Source: Rotaria macrura (Eukaryota; Rotifera; Eurotatoria; Philodinida; Philodinidae). Taken from it: a DNA stretch of 64,000 nt. Positions 39,745-51,567 of the stretch are shown here, piece after piece. Numbering within the stretch: position 1 is the stretch's first letter; each line of letters begins with the position of its first letter. Under the pieces are notes generated by a model. The model saw only the letters and a program-made list of their open reading frames with translations, was not told where the DNA came from and ran no database searches. Location: assembly GCA_900239685.1 (NCBI GenBank), contig OENT01000503.1, positions 3,434-67,433 on the forward strand. Direction: 5' to 3'. The translations under genes and the position numbers were made by a program.

Positions 39745-40290
39745 ATGCCTAGTAAATGCGCCTACTGTGAGCAACCGTTTGTGAACGGTGATAAAAAGTC
39801 GCAATATAAAAATCTTGAATATCATGAAGATTGTTTTCGATGTTCATCGTGTGGTCAAGCAATAAAGCAATCATTTTATAATTTGGGTAATAATGAATAC
39901 CAATGTTCTGAATGTCAAGAGAAAGCACAAGAAACTATCGAATGCATGCGATGTTTAAAACCAATCGATGAAGGATCTTATATTGAATACAAAGGCGAAC
40001 CAGTTCATCCTGATTGTTTTATTTGTTGTTCATGTTCGGAACCATTAGGTAATATGCTTTATGTTGAACATGATGATGAGCCATATTGTGTATCATGCCA
40101 TATGAGTCAATTTGCACAATCATGTGCCGTTTGTAAACGTCAATTTCCACCGGGTATATCTACACGGAAATGTGGTGATCAACAGTTTCATGTAGAATGT
40201 TTTCGTTGTTTTAAATGTGGAAAACTTCTATTGTCGAAAAATTATTTAATCAATGGAGATCAACAACGTCTTTGTAACAAATGTAGTTAA
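39745..40290 (+). CDS. Three-LIM-domain protein
   Basis: Intronless frame of 181 residues made almost entirely of three LIM zinc-finger domains, which are protein-protein interaction modules. LIM1 (about 5-57) has CAYC, HEDCFRCSSC and CSEC; LIM2 (about 66-119) has CMRC, HPDCFICCSC and CVSC; LIM3 (about 126-180) has CAVC, HVECFRCFKC and CNKC. All eight zinc ligands of each domain are present. The arrangement recalls FHL, PINCH and LIM-only proteins associated with actin or focal adhesions, or acting as transcriptional cofactors, but three domains without a partner domain do not fix the subfamily. It starts 179 bp from the divergent hydrolase gene. An AATAAA-like signal lies near 40448. Confidence 0.9.
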   Translation: MPSKCAYCEQPFVNGDKKSQYKNLEYHEDCFRCSSCGQAIKQSFYNLGNNEYQCSECQEKAQETIECMRCLKPIDEGSYIEYKGEPVHPDCFICCSCSEPLGNMLYVEHDDEPYCVSCHMSQFAQSCAVCKRQFPPGISTRKCGDQQFHVECFRCFKCGKLLLSKNYLINGDQQRLCNKCS

Positions 40291-40677
40291 ATTCAAGGCG
40301 AAATCTTTTTATTTTTTATTAACTTTTATCATTTTTCATGATGATTTAAGACAGCGAATACAGATGAAGGTTTTTGGGTGTAGTTTTTTTTCTGTTTTAC
40401 AAAGAAAATGTAAGAACATATTAAACAAGAACAAAACAAGTTTTGAATAAAGAAAAGAAAAGGAGAGAAAAAAAACTCTTATTCGTACTGGATATGTAAC
40501 CGCATACGATTGTTCGTTGCCATGTCACACAAGGGTGCCTCTATGTGTTCTGCTCCTTTTCTCTTGCTCTTTTTTTCTTTCATACTCTTCACATATACTA
40601 ACATTACGCTCTTACTCACATTTATACTTTATCGTAGTGAAATTCTGGCTGCGCACTAAAATTCTCTAGAAAAAGAT

Positions 40678-42276
40678 ATGAGTAAATATGTTCAAACAGC
40701 ACGAAATCATTCTCAATCTCCTACGTCGTTTTCCATTGACGCACTCGAAGAAATTGTTCGCAATTGCCAACTTAATGAAGAACGTCTACATGAACTTGAG
40801 CGTCATACGCGACATGAACGGAAAAAAGCTGAACGTCTTCTACGTGAAACATATCGAACTATGCAAGAAGGCAACAGTCGAAATACCAGTATTCTAGAGA
40901 ATAAAACAAACAACAATGACAGTTATGCAGATAATCAAATATCCAAACAACGGTCAACAAAACAATTTTTCGTTTCACTCGAAGACGAAAATGAAGAAAA
41001 TGAAGATAATCATCGTGGCCAAAGTAATCCTAATGCATTTGTAAACCAAAATAAACATTTACTTGAAAGAGTCGAAAAACTACTGGCTGGTGATGGAACA
41101 ACAACCTCCAGTGATATTGTTTCATCACAAGAACGACAAAAGAATAATATGGAAAGACCAACATCCTCTATTCATGATGATCTTGATGAAAAATCGCTAA
41201 ATATTGAAGATAAAAATTTGTCCGAATCTCATCAACTTCAATCAGAATGTTCCATTGAATATGACCTTTCTACTGTTGATCATCTACTTTCGGAACGAAC
41301 TCCAATCAATAGTCATCGAACTAAATCATGTGTTCAATTTAACCAAGAAAATCCAACAAAAAAAGACATGAATTATAATGATGATGAAAAACACATTCCA
41401 ATAGATAAGCATGATCAAAATTTTTATGAACGCTTCAATTGTTTTATTAATAACGATCGTTCTCAGTCAATTGATGCAGAAAAACTAACAACAGTGACAA
41501 CAGATGATGAAATTTCTCAATATCAAACGCGTCCCATATCAAAAATAACAGATAAAGACGAAGAATTAGTTGATTTAGCACGTCGATGTGACGATCTTCT
41601 TGCACGTTTACATTCACAACGCAGTCGTGCTGTAATGCTTGAGAATTCTTACAATACTTATGATTATCATCGACGACCAGTGTCGGCTCGTTCAACTATT
41701 CATGAATGCAAACAAGAGCATTATCCACGACTTCAACAACCTTCTCATCATCAATCTATACCATTATCATCATCATCGCCACCACCACCACCCGAACCAA
41801 CTGAACCATCCATAACTCTTCAAAAATCTCTTGAACTTCTTCGACCAGAATTTATATCTCGTTCACGTCAACGTGCCCGACGCATACGTCTTTTGCGTGA
41901 AGAACGTGAACATAATGCTGAAATCGAACGAGAACGTCAACAAATACTTCTATTCTCATGTACGACTTGTTGTTCAAATCCAGGGAAACGCTCAGTGTCG
42001 GCACCATCATCACGTCGTAATGTTGCATACACTGTTCCATTCAATCGACCAGATTCGTCGCGACTACCTTTGACGTATCATGAGATGAAAAAAGCAACGA
42101 AGAAGAAGTATGACCAATTACCAGAAGTCACCGATCGTCGTCGTCAACATCAAATGGATGAAATTCGTCGACGAAATCTTCTTCGTGCTAAAGTATTTCG
42201 TGCACGTCTTAGACAACATGTTGCGCGAAACGGTCGAACAAATATCGATGAATCATTAACGATGATTGAGACATAG
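40678..42276 (+). CDS. ALMS-motif protein, probable centrosome/basal-body component
   Basis: Intronless 532-residue frame. The last 155 residues match the ALMS motif found at the C-termini of ALMS1, C10orf90 and CEP295. It opens with ITLQKSLELLRPEFISRSRQ at about 378, then RARRIRLLREERE, then LPLTYHEMKKATKKKYDQLP, EVTDRRRQHQMDEIRRRN and LLRAKVFRARLRQHV. In those proteins the motif lies at the C-terminus of centrosomal or spindle-pole proteins. The N-terminus has a predicted coiled-coil stretch (ERLHELERHTRHERKKAERL, from about residue 39). The middle is acidic, Ser/Asn-rich and poorly conserved, with a Ser-then-Pro run (SSSSPPPPPEP) just before the motif. At 532 residues it is far shorter than ALMS1, nearer C10orf90-type proteins. 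A calcyphosin-like gene follows about 480 bp downstream on the same strand. Confidence 0.82.
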   Translation: MSKYVQTARNHSQSPTSFSIDALEEIVRNCQLNEERLHELERHTRHERKKAERLLRETYRTMQEGNSRNTSILENKTNNNDSYADNQISKQRSTKQFFVSLEDENEENEDNHRGQSNPNAFVNQNKHLLERVEKLLAGDGTTTSSDIVSSQERQKNNMERPTSSIHDDLDEKSLNIEDKNLSESHQLQSECSIEYDLSTVDHLLSERTPINSHRTKSCVQFNQENPTKKDMNYNDDEKHIPIDKHDQNFYERFNCFINNDRSQSIDAEKLTTVTTDDEISQYQTRPISKITDKDEELVDLARRCDDLLARLHSQRSRAVMLENSYNTYDYHRRPVSARSTIHECKQEHYPRLQQPSHHQSIPLSSSSPPPPPEPTEPSITLQKSLELLRPEFISRSRQRARRIRLLREEREHNAEIERERQQILLFSCTTCCSNPGKRSVSAPSSRRNVAYTVPFNRPDSSRLPLTYHEMKKATKKKYDQLPEVTDRRRQHQMDEIRRRNLLRAKVFRARLRQHVARNGRTNIDESLTMIET

Positions 42277-42752
42277 AAGTTCAAAGAATAATATAGACTA
42301 TTTTTTTTTCAAGTTTGTAAGTGATAACTCTTATTGATATCTGTTATTAAAAAAAAACTACAAAAAATTTGATATTCTTTTCAAATAAAACTTTTGTCTT
42401 TGTCGACAAATTACTGAAATAAATTCGACTTACATATCTTTAAAATTATGTGTATGGTTTAAACGGAAATATTAAATCAAAATGTCATTTTGACACCGAA
42501 TATCAACTGCTACTAGAAGGACAAAAACAGGAGAGACAAAACGTTGCAATAGACAAGAAAACGTCTATGCTACATTTACATTAAATAAGAGAAAATAAGT
42601 AGGAGAAAGAGAAAAAACAATATTTATACTAAACGATATTTTTCTTGTTAGCTACGAAAGAAAACGGAATATTAGACTAAAAGAAAACACTCGTATATTA
42701 CTTCTTAAAAGTTTTTCAACCATTAGTACTGTTTTGTGAGCAGTTCAAAACT

Positions 42753-43473
42753 ATGGAATTACTTCGTCAATGTTTACTTGAAAGTACAACGAAACAGTCT
42801 GATCTAATCGAAATATTTTCAGCTATTGATCGAGGTAATAACTAAGTTTAAAAATCAATAATGTCGGTTCTTTTTATCCTTGATCGATGAAAGATCATTC
42901 CGGTCGTATAACGTACGATGAATTTCATGCAGCAATTCAATCTCTTCAACTTAAGGTTGAAAATGACGAGATCAAACGTCTATTCCGTCAATTTGATACA
43001 ACAAATAATGGTCAAATCGATCTAAATGAATTTCTGACACAACTGAAACCATTGATGAGTGAACGACGTCAAAAATCTGCTTTGAATTTATTTAATTCGA
43101 TGGATGTCGATAAAGATGGAAAATTAACACTACTCGATCTTAAAGTATGTGATTATAATCATTGTTTCAAAGATAGGCATCTACCTTTAAAAATATTCTT
43201 TATTCAGACAAAATATGCTGCTCAAATAAAAACTAACAAGAAAAAATCAGATCAAGATATTAATCAAGTAAATCATTTGTTCGATATATAAATGCTAATC
43301 TTATGTCTTAGGCACTTGGAAGTTTTTTGAACAAATTTGATACACGTGGTCACGAAGATGGTGTCATTAATAAAGAAGAGTTTCTTGGATTTTGCTCGAT
43401 GCTCAGCGCTACGATCAAAGATGATATCTACTTTGAACATATACTTCGATTAATGTTTGACTTTCATCTCTAA
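42753..43473 (+). CDS. Calcyphosin-like EF-hand protein
   Basis: Calcium-binding protein of the calcyphosin (CAPS/CAPSL) family. Four exons in phase: 42753-42834, 42894-43144, 43208-43267 and 43312-43473 (TAA), 184 residues, close to vertebrate CAPS (189) and CAPSL (208). Four EF-hand loops are visible: DRDHSGRITYDE (formed across the first intron), DTTNNGQIDLNE, DVDKDGKLTLLD, and a longer last loop beginning DTRGHEDGVINKEE that looks non-canonical, as in the family. The C-terminal SATIKDDIYFEHILRLMF aligns with the CAPS/CAPSL end (ASIDTDVYF type). Hand 3 has Asp instead of Glu at loop position 12. CAPS and CAPSL are associated with ciliated cells in vertebrates, which fits the ALMS-motif neighbour, but that is inference. 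Confidence 0.88.
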
Positions 43474-43940
43474 ACAAACTACAGAAAGAAAACAAACGAG
43501 ACATTATAATATGAGCTTTATTTTCATTTTTTTTTCATTTTACAAAAATAGAACACCGTATCATAAAATCTTCGAGTTAAATATGGATGTTTTTCAATGT
43601 ACAATAATCGTTTAAATAGAAAATACAAGTACGAAATCAAGGCGAGATCAAGCAAATACACAATGCATCAGAAATACATGTATATCGGCGTAGAAAAACA
43701 ATTTACTCACACAATAACATAAGCAAAATAAATCTTTTCTTTTTCTGTCGCTCCCAGGAATCATATTTAGTTATATTTGGAGTTTCTCCAAATCCAATTT
43801 TCGATCGTGCGCTAAACATAAAATACTATTCATGTCATTATCATATTTTTATTGCAGATCATCATCTTTATGTTGTGTTTTTTTCCAAAGAAAAAACAAA
43901 GTAATTAAAAGGAAAAGGAAAAGGAAAACTAATAATCATA

Positions 43941-46900
43941 TTAATCTTCATGTTGACTACGTATAAGTTTATTAGCACGAGTTTTCTTCAGTGCTTGTGT
44001 ACGCAATTTGAATGCCGCTCTATTTACCAATTGCTAAAAATACAACAATAATTAAAAAACGAAAAGAAATACATCAATATCAAGAAACTAACGCGTTCAA
44101 ATCGATTGCCCTTTGCTTGTTGGTTTTCTTCAACTTGATCGTCCAAATTCAAAACTGAACGTAGAAATTCATTTTCTTTTAAATGCACGTTCATACCCGT
44201 GCCTAATAGATTACTAAAAGCATTATAATAAAGTCGTCCTGTCCATGATGTTATTTCCAATACTTCTCGACCGAATTTAACTGTAAGTTCTGGTAATGTG
44301 CCTTCCTATTCATGAAAAAATCATGCGTGAAAGATGGCAGTTTCAAGAGGACTGTTTTTCTTTGGACATACTTCAAATGAATTATATATTTCACGAAAAG
44401 TCGCACGTTGTAAGCGTTTTTCTTTTTTCCCTTTATATTTCACACTTTCATTTGCTTTTTTTCCTAATGTTAACAATAATGATTCAGGTGGATCGGCAAA
44501 GACCTATTTAAATATTTAATAACTTTAATTCGAGAACAATCGCTTTTTTCTTTATCCATACACTGTTTATGTCTCGTGCTATTTCATACAAAACAGCAAT
44601 TGTTTCACCTGCTTGATTACGTAAATCAGCATCACTCGATTCAATCAGTCCAGGAATTTTCACCGGTGCATATCTAAATAGATCGATTTTTACATGCATA
44701 ATACTAAACTGAACTTTTAGGAACATCAAAAATAAATTTCTAAAGTTGAAAATTTTGAAGGTAGACTTCTCGTTGACTAGGGAAATATAAAAACTTAGAA
44801 ATCTTGTTTTCTTTTTCTCGATCATCTCTAATGTTCAGCTATAATCAAGATAGTGTACTTTCATATTCCATGGAGTTTTCTATTTGATGTAGTTGATATC
44901 AAAATGAGAATCAAGGATTATTTTTTTTGAGCTAAATATTTCTCATGACTTGTTAAAGAAAATAAACGCTTTTAAACTTGAATTGCGAAAATGATTATCT
45001 TCAAGAATCTTGGTGAACTGCTTATCAGATTGAGGGTTTCATTTGATTATCAAAAAAAAAGATTAGTGAAATCTGAGATAAATACTTAATGATTCAATGA
45101 AAATCAAAAATCATGTATTGTCAAGCATCTGTCGTTCACTTTAATTTCTAATATATTGAAGTTGAATAAATTCCTAGAGTGTTTGTATTTTTTTTAGTTA
45201 TGTAACATTTACGTTATGAATCGCTCGGATTTTATGTCATGAAACAGTTTCACACGATTGAAATAAGAGAAAAATACTTAAGGATTGTGTGTGAAAGGTG
45301 AAAATCTCATTATCCGTGTTAATATTTGATTAATTTTACAAGATTTTGAAATTAATGAAGGTGGAGTACAGAGAATCTAAGGTAAGATGCGATAGGTAGA
45401 TTCGAGACATGCAGTTAAAGTGTTTCTTGTCTTCATTAGGAAGTAGTGATTCCTTTCTTTCTTTGCACACTAAGATAGAACTTCAAGAGTGTCTAATGTA
45501 CTATAGAAATTTCTGATAGTTCGATTGCCTTAGGCGATGAAAAAACTTCAAAAATATTTGCATTGAAGTTCTGCACATGAATTCAGGAAATTAAATTAGA
45601 GCATTACTCGCATGCCTCAATCGATAGAAATCAAAATACATTCGACTTCAAGATAAATTTTACGTTACGTCTAATCAATGACGACTAACTCGAAAAAGTA
45701 TTGTGTTGAACCAAATGTCAATCCTATTGTACTCGGAATTTATATCGTGTCGTTACTGATTAAATCATAATTTACATTCGTATTGCATCATGAGCATGAT
45801 TATTCGGCAAGGTTGATAATAGAAGACACCATGATGAAAGAGCAGCCGTATGCAACTGTTGACGATCATGTGTTAAAATAGGTACAGTTCCGTCGTCAAG
45901 TACGTATGATTTCGAAAAAATAGCTTCTAATGTTTTCATTAAATCAACTGTAGACTAAAAATAGAGAAGAGTCAAATGAAAACAAGATGACGCTTAAAAT
46001 GTAAATTTTCTTTTATTCTTACAGAAATATCTTCACTTGCAATAAAACAAACTATACCCATTGTTTGAGCATACTATTGATAAAAAATGAGAATACAAAG
46101 AATAGCATGTTGTGGAAAGCAATCGATCAACTATACGCTTGTTCTTAACGATGTTGATTTAGTTTCATCTCGTAATATTGCCATAATAGCATCACGAAAT
46201 TTCACAAACAATTGATCATCAGGTTCACCAATTTGAATGAAAAATAATGATGTGACAATAGCAGCTAATTTCCCTTCAGACTCGTGGCCTTTCTTTAAGC
46301 ATATTAGTAGTTGTTCAGTTAAGTTTTCACTCCTATAAAAAATTACTCAACCGATGAATGATTAATATTCATTGAAATATTATCAATACTACCGATTCGT
46401 AACTTGATCGTGAAGATATTTTTGAGAAAATAACATTTGAAGCGTGTGTAAAGCTTTTTCACGTGTTTTCAAGCTAAAATTGATTAAACTATTATTTGCA
46501 AGACATTTTCCAAGATAAATAGATATTCCATATTTGATCAATATCTTTAACTTTAACACGAGTTATTTATCTAGGAACTATGTTAATTGCAAAAATGTAC
46601 GCTCTTGGAGCGAATTAGTTCGTTGTCCTCCTTAGAAAAGATATGCCCATAGTAAAGCAGGTCATCGTGTGTTAAGAACGAACAATCATTGACTATGTCA
46701 TGATATTCCAATAGATCTTGTATCAGAATGATTCTGGTATGTAAATTTTTGAATTTTGACTCTCACGCATTTGAAATAAAACTAAATATCGGGGCCCAGA
46801 TTTTTTTCAGTAAGAAGATTAAATAATAATTTCTCTAAGTAACGTTCATCTCAACCGCAATAATGCTCCTCTATTCGTTCGAATTGTGAATAAACTCTTA

Positions 46901-48725
46901 GTGTGACCTGACATATCCATCAATTTTCAATTGTTTTCTTCGACACAAATACCAATAGATATTTATTATTTTTCCACTAATCATTTTTCAGCACACAATT
47001 TACTTCATTTAGAAAGGAAATTTCATTTGAGTTTAACAAACATATTCATATGTATTCTTATCTCACTAGCTATGTGAATACTCAAGTTGCATAAAAAGAT
47101 TTTTTATCGTTTGGAAAAAAATAGTACTCTTGTCTTCAAAACAAGAATTATACGCTGGTATGAAACGTTCATTAGTTAACACAAAATGCGTTTCATTTTT
47201 TTCTTAAAAATTTCAACATATTTCTATACGCTGCAAAACGTTAGACTATACAATAATCGAAGTTTACAGATGGATTTCAATGCGAGGAAGCAAATAAACC
47301 TTTGTAAGATTGATCACGTTCGGTTTTATTTTTCATTTCGAACATTTCAGAAAATAAAAATATTAAATTACATGTTCGTATTCAGCTGGAAATATTTGTT
47401 TGCTTATTCTACTATGGAAATGTGTTCTTGTGTTGTGAAAACCGGAACAATGAAAACGAACAGTTCAAGAATGGTAAAGTATGAAGTGTTTCGAATTATC
47501 GAGGAATGTATGCTGCTGGAATTTTTCAATTTTAAGTATATCTTTACACTGCACAAACGTCATTATTAATCCGTGAATGATTCGTCATACGTATGCACAA
47601 AAAATTCAAAATACAAGATATCATATATCCCGACTTTGATTGCACTCTTACGTTTTTCATTCTATGTATATGTTTAATTTGTCGGTGATCACTATGTTTC
47701 ATGCATATCACTCAACGAAATGAAGCCGATTGAAGTATTTCAGTTGATCGATTGTTTTCAATCGTGACTAAGTACATGATATAAAACGAAATGAACGACC
47801 AATACACATAATAATTATTTCATATTCTTGAGTTATTATTGTCGAGAACCTAGAATTTTATCATCATTCTTCAAAAATGAACATTGCATGTTTGTCTTCC
47901 CCAAAATAAAACTCAGTATCCGCTTGAAAATTTTCTTGTAGATAGTCTTTAGTGAAAAATCTTTCAAATCTAGTCGGAATATATAACTATGATTCGTGAC
48001 ATTGGATTATTTAACTTGCCTCACATATAGAAATAGATCCGATCTGTTTTTTATTTTAGAATAGAAGTGAATCAAACAATCAGAATCTATTTAAATATAT
48101 TCTTGTTCAAACGTTTTGCCATGCAAAGTCAATGACTAGTTTTCATACTGAGACGTTAACACTCATTTTAGAAATATACTCCGGAAGTAATTAGAATACA
48201 CTCAACATAATATGACGAAAGAGAATCTGAAATTTGATCACTTCATCTCTAGGTCGATCGCAACAAGAAATGATACATGTAATTTCTATCAAATAGCGAC
48301 AAAGCAATTTGAGAAATTGCCTCTTGAGAAACTCATTCATAGTTGTTGATACATCAAGTTTACGTACTCTTTATTTCGAAGATCTAAGATTGCAGAATCA
48401 AGCTTCTCATCAAGATTGTCAGTGGCTAGAATCAAACTGCTTGTTCCAGAACCATCACCTAGAAAAATAAAAACGAAGCTCTCAGCTTGCAATAAAATTC
48501 ATGCTCGCAGGTTTACCTTCAACATCATCATATATACTTGTTTCATCCGAAACATTTGAACAAACGCTTACATTATCGTCAACTTGTGCATTTTCTTCCG
48601 TGTCTGTTCTTCCGGTTTTATGCGATGCATCACGCGGATGTCGATCTTAAAGTTAAAACGTTTCATATTACTATTATATTCTTTCAAGAAAAATAATTCT
48701 AACCTTTTTTCAAGTGTTTTGGCAT
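43941..48725 (-). CDS. Interferon-related developmental regulator (IFRD) family protein
   Basis: Helical-repeat nuclear/cytoplasmic regulator of the IFRD1/IFRD2 family (vertebrate IFRD1/PC4/Tis7 is a transcriptional cofactor; IFRD2 binds inactive ribosomes). Eleven exons in phase: 48725-48704, 48645-48517, 48458-48368, 46473-46393, 46332-46137, 46073-46023, 45954-45776, 44673-44562, 44503-44372, 44305-44093 and 44033-43941, 432 residues. The start MPKHLKKG resembles MPKNKKR of the family. Landmarks are an acidic head, LRNKDLKTREKALHTLQMLF, YAQTMGIVCFIASEDIS, RNQAGETIAVLYEIARDI, WTGRLYYNAFSNLLGTGMNV, LKENEFLRSVLNL, and the C-terminal RFER...NRAAFKLRTQALKKTR. Two introns are long (48367-46474, 1.9 kb; 45775-44674, 1.1 kb); the others are short. 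The first coding exon has only 22 bases. It starts 148 bp downstream of the POMP stop on the same strand. Confidence 0.93.
46474..48367 (-). other. 1.9 kb intron of the IFRD gene
   Basis: Donor GTACGT and acceptor TTTTAG. It is AT-rich with no recognised gene. The forward 127-codon frame at 47186-47569 is Lys/Phe/Tyr/Ile-rich and lacks motifs, so it is probably chance. No terminal repeats were noticed that would mark an inserted element. Confidence 0.55.
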
Positions 48726-48873
48726 AGTTTAAATCTTAATGAAACATATCTACAAGAACAAAAAGACAAGAAGAAGAACAAAAAAAATTTTAACGCTTGT
48801 TCGTTAGTTTTTATTCAATAAAAAGAAACTTCAATTCTGGTTTAATGAAATTTTCAATCTCTTTTGTTTTTCT

Positions 48874-49248
48874 TTAAAATAATCGATCATGTTTATCCAT
48901 AGCTAAGTGTGGATCGATTTGAAGTTCACCAAATTCGCGTGGATTATTCAATATATCATCGAATGATATATCTTCATTTGTACCACGTAGTACATCAGCC
49001 ATTAGATGTGAGCTTGGCAAACACGAAAGACGACCAAGTTTGTTTGCTATTTGTAATTCTGTCTGTAATTTCAAAGGTGCTTGAATACCTAAAACACCAC
49101 GTGCTATATGATGATGAAACCGATCATTGTTATCAAGAAATCCCTTTTCAGATTTTTCAAGAATATGACCAGTTGTTAATGTTGATTTAACTGACGTTAA
49201 ACCTTGAAAAAGTTTATTTGGTAAACCAGTATAACTTGATGAATCCAT
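48874..49248 (-). CDS. POMP: Proteasome maturation protein (POMP/Ump1)
   Basis: Assembly chaperone of the 20S proteasome core; in other eukaryotes it joins half-proteasomes and becomes the first substrate of the finished particle. Intronless frame of 124 residues (human POMP has 141). Family marks are LFQGLTSVKSTLTTGHILEK near the N-terminus, the Ump1 block around LGIQAPLKLQTELQIANKLG, LSCLPSSHLMADVLRGTNED, ISFDDILNNPREFGE and IDPHLAMDK at the end. All match POMP in order. The ATG at 49248 is the first in frame and gives a short N-terminus; an upstream exon adding a few residues is possible. It lies upstream of the IFRD gene on the same strand, 148 bp away. Confidence 0.93.
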   Translation of the reverse strand: MDSSSYTGLPNKLFQGLTSVKSTLTTGHILEKSEKGFLDNNDRFHHHIARGVLGIQAPLKLQTELQIANKLGRLSCLPSSHLMADVLRGTNEDISFDDILNNPREFGELQIDPHLAMDKHDRLF

Positions 49249-49870
49249 CTAAACAAGGCAAACACATGATTTAAATAATTAAGAACCAATGACTCACATC
49301 TATTGAATAATAAGCACTCAAAAGCACGGTTGGAATATATGAAAATCTAAAAGAATGACAGGACGTGTGCAAAAAGAAAAGATGAAAAAAAAAATCGCAT
49401 TCAAACGATTAATAGATAGGTACTTGATCCAGCAAGCAATAATAAGTAGGTAGGCCGAGAGGCAAAACTGAAGAAAAAAAACGAGTGCAGAGCAGACATA
49501 CACATACACACGATGTCGACTTCTACGAACCAATCAGCTCTTATGTGAAAATGTATTTACTGGTGACCTCTAGTATATTTTGTGGTCCGTGAAAATGGAG
49601 GTTTGTCAGCGTAACATTTTCAAAATATGGCTTACATTCTTTGTCTCATGCATTGGGATCGAGTCAATTTAATGCTTTATTTGTTTTTCGAATTTCTAAA
49701 ATCAAGCATGTGATATCTGATTACAACGAAGACTGTTGTAGAAAAATCGATGTCTCAGCTACAATTCGTCGGATTTCAAACTTTCGAAGTCGAACCGAAT
49801 TCATACTCACAATATGGCCAACTTGCCTTGATAATTCGAGGGCTTCACAAATATAAATATAACTTGTAAC
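49249..49870. other. 5' flank of the POMP gene
   Basis: This holds the presumed POMP promoter and 5' UTR. Simple CA-rich and A-rich stretches occur near 49370-49510. Short frames on both strands (about 71 codons each) show no family resemblance. Confidence 0.45.
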
Positions 49871-50660
49871 GAGAGTTCGAAAAAAAATTTTTGTACCCGT
49901 CTCTATCTGAATTTAATTGCGTGTAAAAGGTCAATGTATCGGCATATATCCCTCTGAGAGACCTGAAATTCTAGAATCTGTAATGAAGCATGTCGGCGTC
50001 GGGCGGGCTATGAGTCTTTGCGTGGACAAGCTACTATTCATGTCTTTTGAGAGCGTACGTTTCAAGAACTCATGCGTGTGTGTGCCAAAGCTGCTTGCCC
50101 GACATGCAGCTTGCCAGGCACTTGGCCAAGAGTGCGGGATGGGGGAGGGAGCGGGTCACTTCGTGCTTTGGAAAAGTAATTTTAGATTTCCTCCAAAGTC
50201 GGGGTTGATCGAGTTTTTGCGAATCAAGGAGATTTATTAAGCATTGTTTTTGATTTGTCGGGAAGCGTAGGGTCAGTTTCTGAATTACACTATGCTCTCG
50301 GAGAATGACGCTTGATATGAGGTAAGGGCATCTTCGCCGCGCTACACTGCTCGCCCCCTATCACTAGTTTTTAGAAAAAGCGGGAGTTTAGTATTAGCCG
50401 TCGTGAAAAGTAATTTTCGAATAGGCCCAGGCATGCGACAAATTTTTATAAATTGAAGGTAAATTATAGACTATTTTCTCCGATTTCTGAATACCTCTTC
50501 CTCCCGTGCTTGGACCACTTCGCGTCACCCCTACACCCAGCACGCCAACCTGATCTTTTATGTTTGTGCGCTGCTTTATCAGGCTAGAAAATGTTTGATC
50601 TTACCTGTAGTTCAGGCAAGGCTGAAGTTCTTAGCCTGAGTGTGATTTAATAGTAGAATT
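49871..50660. other. G+C-rich patch of unknown origin
   Basis: Base composition changes visibly here, with words such as GGGATGGGGGAGGGAGCGGG, CCCGACATGCAGCTTGCC and GTCGGCGTCGGGCGGGC in an AT-rich region. A 107-codon forward frame (49917-50240) overlaps it, Cys/Gly/Ala-rich and unlike the other proteins here. The word GAAAAGTAATTTT occurs twice (about 50170 and 50405). A short inverted repeat TCAGGC/GCCTGA lies near 50612-50640. It could be a foreign insertion, an unclassified repeat or a structured RNA. I recognise nothing definite. Confidence 0.4.
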
Positions 50661-51566
50661 TACAATATTCAACTCTAAGAATGAGACGAGTTCATGAAGA
50701 TTGTTTTTGATATTTTCTGTTTGCCATTAATTCAAATTAATGATTTTATTCGGTGTTTTGAGCGTGTGTTTGACTATTAACTTTTAATTTCTGTGAAATT
50801 CAAATTTTTTCAATGTCTTTTTGAATTTTCTCTTTTGATGATATGTAACTACTACTAGTTCTAGATTTTTTCGGGCAAAATGATTAAAAATTTTTCTCAC
50901 TCATTCAATCTGATACTAACGAAGTTAACTCTATTCAATTAAAAAATTTCATCATTCCAAGAGCTATAGTTCAAACTAGAATCAAGTAAAGCCCTCGACA
51001 CATTAGAAGACCCGGGGTCTTCTATTCTGTCTTATCGCTTATAAGTTACAAGGGGGTCTTCTATTATGTCCCCTAAAAAAGTTATATTTTTCAGCAGTCT
51101 TTGTAACAAACATCCGTTTCAATTCATTTTAATTCAATTCAATCGTTCGAAAACGCGGTTGTTTTACTTATTCGACATGTGTACAACGAGAAAGTAACAA
51201 ATGCTATCTTGTGAAAAAAGAGATATGTCATTGATAATAAATAGTCTTAGAATATTAAAGGCAGTGTATCCGAAAAGCTTGGCAAAATGTCCACTAGTTT
51301 TGTTTTTTCTAAAAAATTAGATCTGCCATTAACCAAAATTTAACTTCTCAATAACTACATAACTCAGAAAAAGAATTAACTTGTTTTGTCAAGCTCAATC
51401 GAATTAATTTTTCTTGATTTTTGACTAGTATTAATGCAATCTGTTCACATGAAAATCTATATTCTAATAACATATTTATTAGGCTCAAGTCAACTTCAAT
51501 GAATACGTTTGTATTAAGAATAGGGGAAGGAAGTTACCGTTACTTGGTAACGTAACGGATCGGTAA

Positions 51567-51567
51567 N
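51567..51567. other. Ambiguous base (n)
   Basis: This is the only non-ACGT symbol in the window. It lies in the interior of the TA-flanked element, next to GTAACGTAACGG-type sequence. It probably marks an unresolved or polymorphic assembly position. Confidence 0.95.

Noticed and set aside
47186-47569. 127-codon forward frame inside the IFRD intron
   Set aside because: Extreme Phe/Lys/Tyr/Ile composition and no motif; it is within an intron fixed by exon homology on the other strand.
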